Positions 1 through 8,437 of a DNA stretch of 64,000 nucleotides are shown here, piece by piece (within the stretch, counting starts at the first letter, position 1; each line of letters begins with the position of its first letter). The DNA is from Leptospira bandrabouensis (GTDB taxonomy: Bacteria; Spirochaetota; Leptospiria; Leptospirales; Leptospiraceae), in the NCBI RefSeq assembly GCF_004770905.1, contig NZ_RQHT01000014.1, positions 1,302,001 to 1,366,000 of the forward strand. Reading direction: 5' to 3'. A program made the translations under genes and the position numbers. The notes beneath the pieces were generated by a model, which did not search any database, was not told where the DNA came from, and was given only the letters and a program-made list of their open reading frames with translations.

Positions 1-265
1 ATCCAACTTCCCCGAGTGCTGGTGTATAAATGATGGCTTTAAAATTGGGCGAAATGTTATGATTTTGAAGGTCCTCTTGAATTTTTTTGGAAAGGCTGGA
101 TGTAGCTATTTTACCGAAAAGTGTAAGATCTGCATTCGACACGGGTTCGTTTGTTGTAGTTGTTGTTATGATATAGGCAGAAGGATCCTTCGCTTTTAGG
201 CAGGTAATGGCACTTTGTCCAGCTTCCCCAGATCCACCGATGACCAAATATTGACTTTGTTTCAT
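1..265 (-). CDS. NAD(P)-binding Rossmann-fold protein (partial, 3' end off window)
   Basis: Only the N-terminal 88 codons are in the window; the gene runs off the left edge. The protein opens MKQSQYLVIGGSGEAGQSAI, a beta strand followed by a glycine-rich GGSGEAG turn, which is the dinucleotide-binding signature of short-chain dehydrogenase or NmrA-like Rossmann proteins. The end of the visible part (YTPALGEVG) fits the fourth strand region of such folds. The ATG at 265 follows a purine-rich stretch (AGGATTTC). It is divergent from the ankyrin gene. Substrate cannot be judged from this fragment. Confidence 0.7.
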   Translation of the reverse strand, partial: MKQSQYLVIGGSGEAGQSAITCLKAKDPSAYIITTTTTNEPVSNADLTLFGKIATSSLSKKIQEDLQNHNISPNFKAIIYTPALGEVG

Positions 266-352
266 GAAATCCTACCTGAATCGTTAGAAGAATTTTAATT
301 TTCGATTGATCCGTCAAAACTCTCCTGTTTTATTTATCGGAACAAGCGAAAT

Positions 353-1993
353 ATGAAAACGATTTTATCCTGCTCTAATTGTTTTAGTGGTCACTCTATT
401 TCTACTTTCAAGGTGGAAGGAAAAAAGGGAAAGTATCGCTGTAAAAAATGTGGTTCCTGGAACCATTTTGATTATCGAAAAAAAACTGAACAAACTTCTT
501 CCGACTCACTTGTGTTATTTGATCTTCATTTTGAAGACCAAATCCCTGAACACAAACTCCAAGGACAAATTTTCGGACATTATACTACAGATTTTATCTC
601 CGATTGGTCCAATGAAGAGCTTGTATTTTTAAAAGATGAAGATGGTACGGAAAACGATTTACGTATTTCTATCACAGGTTTGCCAGAAATTGTTAAATTA
701 AAAAATTTTCTCTTTGATGTAACTACCGAGTCTCCTTCAAAAAATTTAAAAATCATCATCAATCAAAATGTAAACGTTTCACCAGTTCGACTTTCGGTCA
801 CGGTTGATATATTAGATGATCGTAATGTATTTGGAAAATTGTATTTGGCCATTGCTGATGAGTGGAACACATTATTACATGGAAGTTTTACAGCTACACG
901 CATTTATCAAATTAAATTTGACGAACATGGAGATTCTGACAAAAAACTTCCCGAATTTATTCCAAACGAATTATCTGCAAAAATATATGCTTTGTCGGGC
1001 AATATATTAGCGTTACAGGAAGTTTTTTTACTCTTAGATCAAAAAATAAAAGATGAACTTTTAACGCTTGTTATGTACCATTGGCCTGAGGACCAATCTA
1101 CTATTTCAGAAATACATTTCAAAGAGGGGAATCTCTTGGTTGTGTTTCAACTGACACAAAAAAAATTAAATGAAACGTTGATTTTCCTTTTCTCTAATCA
1201 GGTAGTCCCTAACCAAAAACACTGGCAACTTTTCCATGAAGTTGTCTGTCATACTGATTCGGAGCCTTTATTTATTCCCCTACTAAAACATAAATTTCCT
1301 GATCAATATAAAACCCATTTAGGTGATAATCTAGAATCTACCAACGAGGACAAAACTTTAGATTGGTTGGAAGCGGATGATGTTTATCTTTTGGATTCCT
1401 TTGTTCGCACAGTTGGATCTCTCGATTATGTTGTCAATGATCCAATTCGAAATCCACTAGGGTTTTCTCTTTTACAAGAATGTTTTGTTCGAGCAAAATA
1501 TAAATCTTGTATGAGACTTTTGGAACGAGGTGCAGATCCAAACCAACTCGATGCAAATGGAGAAACTGCGATATTTAAACTCTGCCAAGATAGTACACTT
1601 CCTTTGCAACAAAAAACAACTTTAATGGATGAACTCATCCGTAGGGGTGCTAAAGTTAATCTTCAATCGGTGAATGGAATGACTCCACTTCATTGGTGTT
1701 CTGTTTTTGGGGAACCTAGTATGGCTAAAAGATTAATCCAGGCTGGAATCGATATTCATACAGCAGATAATCATGGTAGTACAGCACTACATGAAGCTTG
1801 TAAGTTTGGAAATTCAGCAGTCCTTGCATTACTTTTGGAATCGGGTGCTAAATCGAATGGCAAAACATTAGATGAGAAAACCGGCAGAGACCTTGCCTTT
1901 GAAAATTTGGAAATTTCAGAACTAGAAGGTGATGAAGAGAAAAAGAACCGATGTAAACGAGTTCTTTCTCTTCTTGATGTTTATGGTGGTTAG
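353..1993 (+). CDS. Zinc-ribbon and ankyrin-repeat protein
   Basis: A 546-residue protein. The N-terminus has a compact zinc-ribbon: C7-x2-C10 and C30-x2-C33, with a basic spacer, like the MJ0042-type ribbons found at the start of many bacterial proteins. Residues about 50-360 show no family I recognise. Residues about 366-530 contain ankyrin repeats (for example GADPNQLDANGETAIF, NGMTPLHWCSVFGE, HGSTALHEACKFGN). There is no signal peptide, so it is probably cytosolic and acts through protein-protein contacts. Its stop overlaps the convergent stop of the next gene by 4 bp. The ribosome binding site is weak. Function unknown. Confidence 0.8.
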   Translation: MKTILSCSNCFSGHSISTFKVEGKKGKYRCKKCGSWNHFDYRKKTEQTSSDSLVLFDLHFEDQIPEHKLQGQIFGHYTTDFISDWSNEELVFLKDEDGTENDLRISITGLPEIVKLKNFLFDVTTESPSKNLKIIINQNVNVSPVRLSVTVDILDDRNVFGKLYLAIADEWNTLLHGSFTATRIYQIKFDEHGDSDKKLPEFIPNELSAKIYALSGNILALQEVFLLLDQKIKDELLTLVMYHWPEDQSTISEIHFKEGNLLVVFQLTQKKLNETLIFLFSNQVVPNQKHWQLFHEVVCHTDSEPLFIPLLKHKFPDQYKTHLGDNLESTNEDKTLDWLEADDVYLLDSFVRTVGSLDYVVNDPIRNPLGFSLLQECFVRAKYKSCMRLLERGADPNQLDANGETAIFKLCQDSTLPLQQKTTLMDELIRRGAKVNLQSVNGMTPLHWCSVFGEPSMAKRLIQAGIDIHTADNHGSTALHEACKFGNSAVLALLLESGAKSNGKTLDEKTGRDLAFENLEISELEGDEEKKNRCKRVLSLLDVYGG

Positions 1994-2427
1994 GTGGTGT
2001 TTCCCTTTTTAGCCAACTTGCGATTCATAAATCTTAAAATCAAATACAAGAGCCAACCTGCAGGGCCAAAGTAAAATGTTAAGGCCAAAATGGGAACTAA
2101 GATCCACCGGTTGATTTTTTCTTTGATGGCATCTTCTGTTTCCCAAGTTCCTATAAACATGTCAAACGCTAAGTAATGGATCCAACCTGCGAGTAAAAAG
2201 TAATCATTGGCAAATAATAATCTCACCGATTCTAAACTAGAGAAGTTTCCTTCAGTCTGACCATTTCCAATGATAATGGAAATTACATACACCCCACCGA
2301 GTAAAAGACCTGAAACAAATACTCTTAACAGACGAATCACCCTAACTTGATTGGGTGAAAAAATTAATACTAACCAAGCAAATACGGTAATTGCATTGGC
2401 AATTTTAAATATTAAGGAAGGGTTCAT
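1990..2427 (-). CDS. DUF4281 (ABA4-like) membrane protein
   Basis: A 145-residue integral membrane protein with four predicted hydrophobic segments. The central NDYFLLAGWIHYLAFDMFIG and the later FYFGPAGWLLYLILR match the ABA4-like DUF4281 family. In plants ABA4 is needed for neoxanthin synthesis; the bacterial role is unknown. The ATG at 2427 overlaps the TGA of the upstream gene (ATGA), with an AGAGG ribosome site 7 bases before it, so the two are translationally coupled. Both lie downstream of a TetR-type divergent promoter. Confidence 0.8.
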   Translation of the reverse strand: MNPSLIFKIANAITVFAWLVLIFSPNQVRVIRLLRVFVSGLLLGGVYVISIIIGNGQTEGNFSSLESVRLLFANDYFLLAGWIHYLAFDMFIGTWETEDAIKEKINRWILVPILALTFYFGPAGWLLYLILRFMNRKLAKKGNTT

Positions 2428-3347
2428 ATAGTTACCTCTTTTCGAAAATCTTTTGGTAAGGAAATGAGTTTAAACAGACAAATCGCAATGAGTAGGAATA
2501 AGATTCCGTAAACACTTGTATAAAAAGGATTGAAATGAAAAATAGACTCTCCGTTTAAGGTTTGAATTACCATAAATAGATTGATTAAGAAAAATAAAAC
2601 TCCCAAAATTCGAACCATTGTTTGGTTTAAAATAGAATCTGGTTGATTCATTAGATAGGCAGCTAAAAAAACAAATACCTGCATTACGTGCATTCCAAAA
2701 AAATGGGGAACTCTCATATCTCCTAGTTTAGTACTCCAGCCGAAGAATAAAATTCCAACTCCAGGATCTCCACTTCCAAATTGATGGGAACCACTCATAA
2801 CAAAGATACCTTGTTTCATGGCTTCAAGTTGGTCGGGACGTGGTGAAGTCATAAAAAATCCAATGATCATTCCAAATCCAGCGATGACCATTCCCCAAAC
2901 CAGACTTTCTTTAACAGACCTAACGATAGATTCTTTTCGAAAGATGGAATAACCCATCCAAAGATGAAAGGCCCAAAAAATAGAGATACTGGTTCCCATA
3001 ACAGAATAAATAATTTGGTTCCAGGTATTGGTTACATTGAAATGACTCATCTCTCCGCGGCCTGCTTGTAAGGTGATAAGAACAATTTCAATCAGAGATG
3101 TGATGGTTAAAGCGATTTGGATCCGAGATTTGAATTTCCAATCCTGCAGAAATTTTACCATTACCCAAACGGTAGTCATTGAATACAATCCCACGGATAA
3201 AGTAAATTTTAAGGGTTTGATCCAGACATTGGCCCCCAAAAGGGTTCTTGTGTCTAGAAATAAGAGAGGAAGGATGGTTACTGTGAGTACTGCCATAACC
3301 ATCCCGTTCCAAAAAAGTGGTTGTTTTCTGTAGTCATCAAATTTCAT
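2424..3347 (-). CDS. Polytopic membrane protein, first gene of TetR-divergent operon
   Basis: About 307 residues from the ATG at 3347 (MKFDDYRKQPLFWNG). I count seven to eight hydrophobic segments and no soluble domain; I do not recognise a family with a known activity. A longer reading frame reaching 3431 would overlap the divergent TetR gene and lacks a promoter, so the 3347 start is preferred. No Shine-Dalgarno is visible; the predicted promoter places the transcript start within a few bases of the ATG. It is coupled to the DUF4281 gene by an ATGA overlap and is probably controlled by the divergent TetR protein. Confidence 0.75.
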   Translation of the reverse strand: MKFDDYRKQPLFWNGMVMAVLTVTILPLLFLDTRTLLGANVWIKPLKFTLSVGLYSMTTVWVMVKFLQDWKFKSRIQIALTITSLIEIVLITLQAGRGEMSHFNVTNTWNQIIYSVMGTSISIFWAFHLWMGYSIFRKESIVRSVKESLVWGMVIAGFGMIIGFFMTSPRPDQLEAMKQGIFVMSGSHQFGSGDPGVGILFFGWSTKLGDMRVPHFFGMHVMQVFVFLAAYLMNQPDSILNQTMVRILGVLFFLINLFMVIQTLNGESIFHFNPFYTSVYGILFLLIAICLFKLISLPKDFRKEVTI

Positions 3348-3349
3348 AA

Positions 3350-3412
3350 TGTAGACAGTGTAAATATCAATGTATACTCTGTCAACATTAAAGTATACAC
3401 CGTAAACATTTT
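3350..3412. repeat. Three tandem 21-bp imperfect repeats (candidate TetR operators)
   Basis: Three adjacent 21-bp units lie at 3350-3370, 3371-3391 and 3392-3412. The shared pattern is GTAnAC-N3-GT-N-AA-N-AT (GTAGAC, GTATAC, GTATAC cores followed by GTAAATAT, GTCAACAT, GTAAACAT). The 21-bp spacing is two helical turns, placing the units on one face of the DNA. They fill the gap between the divergent membrane operon and the TetR gene and overlap the predicted operon promoter, which suits repression by that regulator. The operator role is inference. Confidence 0.6.
3357..3385 (-). promoter_or_regulatory. Sigma-70-like promoter of the membrane operon
   Basis: On the minus strand TTGACA (3385-3380) and TACACT (3362-3357) are separated by exactly 17 bp. 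The start point would fall near 3350, leaving a leader of only a few bases before the ATG at 3347, so the mRNA is probably leaderless or nearly so. The promoter lies within the three 21-bp repeats. Confidence 0.55.
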
Positions 3413-3417
3413 TTAAT

Positions 3418-4089
3418 ATGAAACCAGCCAAAAAAAAACAATCTCAGCCAAAGCCAACTTCTTCCAGTTCCTCCAAATCGAGTGCTTATCACCACGGTAA
3501 TCTCCGGGAGGAGGTTCTAGAACATTCAAAAAAGGTTTTGGAACGGGAAGGTGTTTCTTCCCTAAGCCTTCGAGACATTGCGACCGACCTAGGTGTGAGT
3601 CATACCGCCCCTTACCGACATTTTCCCAAAAAAATGGATTTGCTCCAAGCCCTTGTGACAGAAGGATTTCGAGAACTAAGTGAAGGTATGAAAAGAGCCT
3701 GGGAATATTCAGAAGATCCGTTGGAAAAAATAAAGATGGCCGGCATAGAATATATTTTTCTTTTACTGAAAAATCCAAGAAGAACAGAACTTATGTTTGG
3801 TGGAGAAATTTATGTTTCTGGAGATCCTATATCTGATGAGTTGAGTGAATGGGGAAAGGCCGCTTATTTGGGAATGTTTGAAATTGTGGAATTTGGTCAA
3901 AAACAACTGAAGTTAAAAAATTCTATTCCTACGGATACTTTAATGATGAGTTTTTGGAGTGGGGTCCATGGTTTTGCTGTTCTAAATGAAAGAAAGTGGA
4001 AACAAATCAAATCCAAAGACGAGGAAGAACGATTTAGGAAGGAAGTAAATCAGATTTTAGATATTATGATCGAGGGAACCCGTTTGTAA
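3418..4089 (+). CDS. TetR-family regulator with WHG-type C-terminal domain
   Basis: A 223-residue regulator. After a Lys/Ser-rich tail of about 25 residues comes a TetR helix-turn-helix (residues about 28-75: LREEVLEHSKKVLEREG through VSHTAPYRHFPKKMDLLQAL). The C-terminal ligand domain contains FWSGVHGFAVL, the WHG motif of one TetR C-terminal class. It is transcribed divergently from a two-gene membrane operon across three 21-bp repeats and is likely both autoregulated and the repressor of that operon. No Shine-Dalgarno precedes the ATG. Its 3' end overlaps the convergent ATPase gene by 26 bp. The ligand is unknown. Confidence 0.88.
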   Translation: MKPAKKKQSQPKPTSSSSSKSSAYHHGNLREEVLEHSKKVLEREGVSSLSLRDIATDLGVSHTAPYRHFPKKMDLLQALVTEGFRELSEGMKRAWEYSEDPLEKIKMAGIEYIFLLLKNPRRTELMFGGEIYVSGDPISDELSEWGKAAYLGMFEIVEFGQKQLKLKNSIPTDTLMMSFWSGVHGFAVLNERKWKQIKSKDEEERFRKEVNQILDIMIEGTRL

Positions 4090-4648
4090 AGTAGATGACC
4101 CTGCTGGTAATCATTGTATATTCTCCTTCCGATTCCAGAGAAACTTCCATTTCAACAGGGTAATCTTTTAAAACCATAATCAATCCAATACCAGAATGAT
4201 GAGAATCATTTTCGTTGGATTCGAGTTTATCGATATACAAACTTTCCAAGTCTTTTGCCGAAAAAATTTCTTTTAAACTGGCTTCATAAGCCAATACATT
4301 TGTATCATTTGTTTTATTGCGTACCAACATTTCGAATGTACTTCCGCGGTGGATTAATGATATATCGATATCTGCTTTTTTTTCATAAGAATATTTTGCA
4401 GCATTTTCCAGAAGTTCGTTAAACACTGTAGAGATGGAATTAACTATTTCCGAATTCTTCATATCCATTGATTCGGTTGGAACATTAGGTAAAAAAGAAA
4501 AACCATAAAAGTAGCCAATAAAATCAGATAGGATACCGATTCGGCGCCAATAACGCATTAAATCCAATGGTTTTAAATGGATTTGAATTATGGAATCTGG
4601 TTCTTCGTTGATGAGATTTGCAGATTTAAAATTGCCGTATTTTCGCAT
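4064..4648 (-). CDS. slr1658-type (DUF6272-like) GHKL ATPase regulator
   Basis: A 194-residue cytosolic protein with a histidine-kinase-like ATP-binding fold: the N-box NELLENAAKYS and the G-box SGIGLIMVLKDYPV are clear, with no dimerisation/His domain. Such proteins act like anti-sigma serine kinases in partner switching. The segment DLMRYWRRIGILSDFIGYFYG before the N-box is shared with the paralogue at 8799-9356 (DMTTYWRRCGLTANFVAGFYS). It is the last gene of a minus-strand operon: PP2C phosphatase, adenylate cyclase (31-bp gap), then this gene. Inferred role: a kinase opposed by the phosphatase. The phosphorylated partner is not adjacent to it. Confidence 0.75.
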   Translation of the reverse strand: MRKYGNFKSANLINEEPDSIIQIHLKPLDLMRYWRRIGILSDFIGYFYGFSFLPNVPTESMDMKNSEIVNSISTVFNELLENAAKYSYEKKADIDISLIHRGSTFEMLVRNKTNDTNVLAYEASLKEIFSAKDLESLYIDKLESNENDSHHSGIGLIMVLKDYPVEMEVSLESEGEYTMITSRVIYFTNGFPRS

Positions 4649-4679
4649 AGTCGTAGTTCAACTAAGGAATTTAGACTAT

Positions 4680-5615
4680 TTATCTCAAAGCCGCAAGCGC
4701 TTTTTCTAATGCATATTGCATTAATCTTCGTTCTTCGGGGTTAGTGCTCAGTTTATCAAAATGTAATGGTTTGAGAAGGAAACCATCTGCATCGAATTTT
4801 AGAAATGGGTTTTCTTTTTTTTCTTGATCGTTTTTTAAACCGATCACTTGAAAGGTTTCAATTGGTGTATGAACCCCTTTCACTACGATTTCACCTTTTG
4901 CTTTTGTATCAATGAACTCGTCTATGAGTGATTTGGTGGCATTGGAAATAAGGATTTCCCCAGCATCTGAGGCATTTTCTAACCGTGATGCTACATTGAC
5001 AGGACCACCGATGATGGTGTAGTCCATCCTTTCATTGGTTCCAAAATTTCCTACAGTCACATAGCCAGTATTAATTCCAATACGGCAAGTTAGGTTATGG
5101 TTAATTCCAGATTGTCTCCAATATTCCGCTAATGCTGGTAAACTGTCCCGCATTTCAATGGCCATTTTTACGCAGTTTAATGCATGGACTTTGTCGTTGT
5201 CAAAAGATGGGGCGCCAAAAAAAATCATAATGGCATCCCCGATAAATTTGTCTATGGTTCCACCATATTTGATGGCAATACTTGACATCACATCCAAATA
5301 TTTATTCAAACAGTCCGAAAGAATTTCTGGCTCTATCGAGTCGGTGATGGTTGTGAATCCAACAATGTCTGAAAAGAAGATTGTAAGTTTTCTTCTTTGG
5401 TGAGAAATGGAAGTTTCCACTTCAGAACCAGTAATCATTTCATAGAGTTGTGGTGATAAATAACGGCGCATGCGATCCAAATACATTTGGATCTTTTTGT
5501 TGTTTTCTAAAAGTTCGTTTTCGATCTCTGTCGAATGATCAATGATGTTTTGGTAAAGTACTTCCAACTCTGCATACTTGGCTCGTTCTTCCTCCAAAAT
5601 TGATTCATTGTCCAT
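4680..5615 (-). CDS. Class III adenylate cyclase
   Basis: A 311-residue soluble cyclase. Residues 1-60 are a charged coiled coil. The catalytic domain (about 70-255) has the two metal aspartates in FFSDIVGFT and FIGDAIMIFFG, the purine-contact lysine in GGTIDKFIGD, a DYT segment (MDYTIIGG) at the second specificity position, and the transition-state Asn/Arg pair in GGPVNVASRLEN. Lys plus Asp favour ATP, so the product is probably cAMP. It sits 9 bp after the membrane phosphatase gene, and a cyclic-nucleotide-binding protein is divergently transcribed next door, a plausible receptor. Confidence 0.92.
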   Translation of the reverse strand: MDNESILEEERAKYAELEVLYQNIIDHSTEIENELLENNKKIQMYLDRMRRYLSPQLYEMITGSEVETSISHQRRKLTIFFSDIVGFTTITDSIEPEILSDCLNKYLDVMSSIAIKYGGTIDKFIGDAIMIFFGAPSFDNDKVHALNCVKMAIEMRDSLPALAEYWRQSGINHNLTCRIGINTGYVTVGNFGTNERMDYTIIGGPVNVASRLENASDAGEILISNATKSLIDEFIDTKAKGEIVVKGVHTPIETFQVIGLKNDQEKKENPFLKFDADGFLLKPLHFDKLSTNPEERRLMQYALEKALAALR

Positions 5616-5624
5616 GATATACCT

Positions 5625-7136
5625 TTATCCTCTTTTTCTCATGATCATAATCGTGATATCGTCATAAACATCCATACCATCGATAAAAACATAAATATCT
5701 TTAAAAATTGCATCTAAAATTGCATCAGTGGAGCCGAGTTCTGCATGACGTTCTAATGACTCAATTAACCGATTAGAACCAAACTGTTCCCTTTTGGGGT
5801 TTTCTGCTTCAGTGGCACCATCAGTATACAAAAGAATAATGTCTTTAGCTTGGAGTGGAATAGGTTTTTCATGTATGAATTCATCGATAGATTCTGTTAA
5901 ACCAACTAACATACCGTTGTCGACTGTATCAATAATTTCGGTTTTTTTCGAAGCATGTCGATATACCATAATGGTTTCGTGTTGCCCCGCAGTAGTAAAC
6001 ACTCCATTTTTATACGAGAATAATGATAAAGTAAGATTACGAATATCGTTCATTCTGACATGAATATTCGAAAATAAAATGGAGTTGATGGAACGAAGTG
6101 ATTCGCGAAGAGAAATCACTTTGGAGCGTAAGGTTGTGATAAAGGCAGACTGTGTCATTAACATCACAACACCGGATGCAAGACCGTGGTCTGTTACGTC
6201 ACCAATTCCGATATAAACGGTTCCATCTTCGTGGTGTACTACATCGTAATAATCTCCACCCACTTCATTGGCAGAATCCATTCGGGCAGAAATTTCAAGT
6301 TCCTGGATTTCTTTTAATTCTTCATTACGGGGTAATACCATCGCTTGGATTTGTCTTGCAACATCCAATTCCATTCCCAGTCGCATATTCTCTTCTAGGA
6401 TGGCTTGTTTTTCTGTATTAAAAATTAAGTCTGCTTGTTCTTGAGTGGTTCTTGAAGTATTTAGGATAGCATATAAAATCAAACCACCTGTAACAACCAT
6501 ATACAGAAGGATGAGAAAAATTCCCATAGGAACAGCACTGACTAAGAAGAAAGAGCTGTTTGTCTCTAAGAAGTCTGGTTTGAGATACTGAGACAAATCC
6601 ATGAGCTTTGCGTTCAAATCATTCATGTCTGGGTAGAAGTAGATTGTTAAGGAAGCATACTCTACTAACAAGACAATGACGGCAAAAATGATAGTCTTAG
6701 TATTATTACGTATCGAAGCAAGGGCAATGAGAATGAAGAAAACATAAATCATTGGAGCCGCATACACAAGGCTCGGGTTTTTTTGGGAGTATGCCGTATA
6801 CCCTGTAACAAATGTCAGTAGGGTGATTTCTAAAAAGGAAGACAGAAATTTAAAGATGTTGAGATACTTTCCCGATTTCTTTAAAGAGTATAGAACAACA
6901 AAATTATAACATAGAAGTACTAAGATTGCGGAAATTTGGTAATAGAACTCAACGGGTGGCCGTCCAGATAGTAGACCAAGAGTTGCAAAGATAACCAAAA
7001 ACCCCAGGAAGAAAAATCGGAACTTTGTCGCAAAGGTTTCGGCCCGGAATTCTCCCTGGTAAGCAATCTCTTTTAGCTGTTTCTTGTAATAGTCCGAAAG
7101 GACGAATCGATTTTCGTTGGAAGGAGATTGCGGCAT
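5625..7136 (-). CDS. Membrane-bound SpoIIE-type PP2C Ser/Thr phosphatase
   Basis: A 503-residue protein. Residues about 35-225 hold six or seven transmembrane helices with little periplasmic sequence; a short coiled linker follows (EEQ ADL to GMELDVARQIQAMVLP). The C-terminal SpoIIE domain (about 265-500) keeps the metal-binding acidic motifs GGDYYDV, GIGDVTDHGLASG, LLYTDGATEAEN and DDITIMIM. It resembles RsbU/RsbP-type phosphatases that reset anti-sigma antagonists. It leads an operon with the cyclase and the slr1658-type ATPase, so one membrane signal could drive both cAMP and partner switching. That combined role is inference. Confidence 0.9.
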   Translation of the reverse strand: MPQSPSNENRFVLSDYYKKQLKEIAYQGEFRAETFATKFRFFFLGFLVIFATLGLLSGRPPVEFYYQISAILVLLCYNFVVLYSLKKSGKYLNIFKFLSSFLEITLLTFVTGYTAYSQKNPSLVYAAPMIYVFFILIALASIRNNTKTIIFAVIVLLVEYASLTIYFYPDMNDLNAKLMDLSQYLKPDFLETNSSFFLVSAVPMGIFLILLYMVVTGGLILYAILNTSRTTQEQADLIFNTEKQAILEENMRLGMELDVARQIQAMVLPRNEELKEIQELEISARMDSANEVGGDYYDVVHHEDGTVYIGIGDVTDHGLASGVVMLMTQSAFITTLRSKVISLRESLRSINSILFSNIHVRMNDIRNLTLSLFSYKNGVFTTAGQHETIMVYRHASKKTEIIDTVDNGMLVGLTESIDEFIHEKPIPLQAKDIILLYTDGATEAENPKREQFGSNRLIESLERHAELGSTDAILDAIFKDIYVFIDGMDVYDDITIMIMRKRG

Positions 7137-7206
7137 AGAGTAAAGGTTTCTTTCTTTATATTTCGTTCAGGAGAATGCGGAAAATTAGCTTATAACGTCA
7201 TACATT

Positions 7207-7221
7207 TTGCATAAATTGCAA
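7207..7221. promoter_or_regulatory. Small palindrome between phosphatase and GNAT-CNB genes
   Basis: TTGCA-TAAAT-TGCAA is a perfect 5-bp inverted repeat in the 119-bp divergent gap between the phosphatase operon and the GNAT/cNMP gene. Its position suits an operator for either direction. It is short and AT-rich, so chance is not excluded. Confidence 0.25.
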
Positions 7222-7255
7222 ATGATTTTTCATTTTTTTGAGGGAGACGACTAGG

Positions 7256-8422
7256 ATGAGTCAGATCAAAGTCCATTTGGCCACAACGGAAGAGGATCGT
7301 AACAAAATCTTCCGTTTGAGATACGATATTTATGTTCAAGAAATGAACAGGGTCCAAGTCTACGCCGACCATGAGGCTAAAATGATTAAGGAGCCTTTTG
7401 ACGATACAGGCCACCTTTTCCTCGCAGAAACGGAAGAGGGGGAGTGCATCGGAACAGTTCGTATTAACTTCCGAAAGGATGGAAGTTTAGAATGCGAAGA
7501 TTTATATGAAATGGAACTTTTTCGTCCCTTTTATCCTGACAAAGTTTCTATGTCCACCAAACTCATGGTTAAAAGCGAATACAGACATACGGCCGCAGCC
7601 AGTATGCTTTGTATGAAAATTTATGAACATGCCAGAGAAAATGGAATCGTAATCGATTTTATTGATACTAACCCTCATTTGGTCCGCTTGTACAACCAAG
7701 TGGGATACCGAATGTACAAAAAGAACATTCATCATCCTGAATACGGAATTGTGATACCTATGGTATTTCTTTTGGATGATAATGAATATCTAAAACAAAT
7801 TCATTCACCTTTCCTTCGTTTAGCGAAACGTTATCCTGCGGGTACCGAACTTGCCCATTTATTTGAAACAAAGTTCACTGATTACAAGGACATCCGCCCT
7901 CTCTTCTCTATGGATGGGGATGAGGTTTGGCAAAATATTGTTCATGATATGATGCTTCCTCCGAGCCAGTTTCTTTCTTTTTTAAGAGGATTCACGGAAG
8001 AGGAATCAAAAAAATTATTATCCATGTTGGATCTCATTGACTATGAAGATGGAGATATCGTATTCCATCAGAACCAAGAAAGCCAAGGTCTCTTTTGTGT
8101 TTTAGAAGGAAGTGTGGAAGTAGTTGTCAATCGAGAAGATGGAATTCGTTCTACTATATCGATTCTTAACCAAGGGGAAATTTTTGGAGAATTAGGTTTT
8201 GTAGCAAAGTCAAACCGTAATGCGGATATTATTGTTCGAGATCATGCTAAATTACTAATTTTAACACCAAACGAATTTCAAAAATTGGAAATCCAAAGTC
8301 CGACTCTTGCTGTCAAACTTCTCACCAACTTATTTGTCATCTTAGCACAGAGGTTTAATGAAATGTCCCGCCGCATGCTCGAATTTAGAAGGTTGTACGA
8401 GATGGGCGGTAAGGGGCCTTAA
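7256..8422 (+). CDS. GNAT acyltransferase fused to cyclic-nucleotide-binding domain
   Basis: 388 residues from the ATG at 7256, which has AGGGAG 9 bases upstream; an in-frame TTG at 7238 is less likely. Residues about 5-175 are a GNAT-like fold (RLRYDIYVQEM, GHLFLAETEEGECIGTVRIN, then a STKLMV strand and TNPHLVRLYNQVGYRMY), closest in style to acyl-homoserine-lactone/FeeM-type synthases. Residues about 245-370 are a cNMP-binding beta roll with GEIFGELGFVAKSNRNADI, including the Glu and the Arg that contact ribose and phosphate. Inferred: acyl transfer gated by cAMP from the neighbouring cyclase. The substrate is unknown. Confidence 0.85.
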   Translation: MSQIKVHLATTEEDRNKIFRLRYDIYVQEMNRVQVYADHEAKMIKEPFDDTGHLFLAETEEGECIGTVRINFRKDGSLECEDLYEMELFRPFYPDKVSMSTKLMVKSEYRHTAAASMLCMKIYEHARENGIVIDFIDTNPHLVRLYNQVGYRMYKKNIHHPEYGIVIPMVFLLDDNEYLKQIHSPFLRLAKRYPAGTELAHLFETKFTDYKDIRPLFSMDGDEVWQNIVHDMMLPPSQFLSFLRGFTEEESKKLLSMLDLIDYEDGDIVFHQNQESQGLFCVLEGSVEVVVNREDGIRSTISILNQGEIFGELGFVAKSNRNADIIVRDHAKLLILTPNEFQKLEIQSPTLAVKLLTNLFVILAQRFNEMSRRMLEFRRLYEMGGKGP

Positions 8423-8437
8423 GTTAAATAAGAAATT

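Noticed and set aside
3348..3431. Longer N-terminus of the membrane protein starting at 3431
   Set aside because: It would overlap the divergent TetR start and its promoter region, and the extension looks like translated operator repeats.
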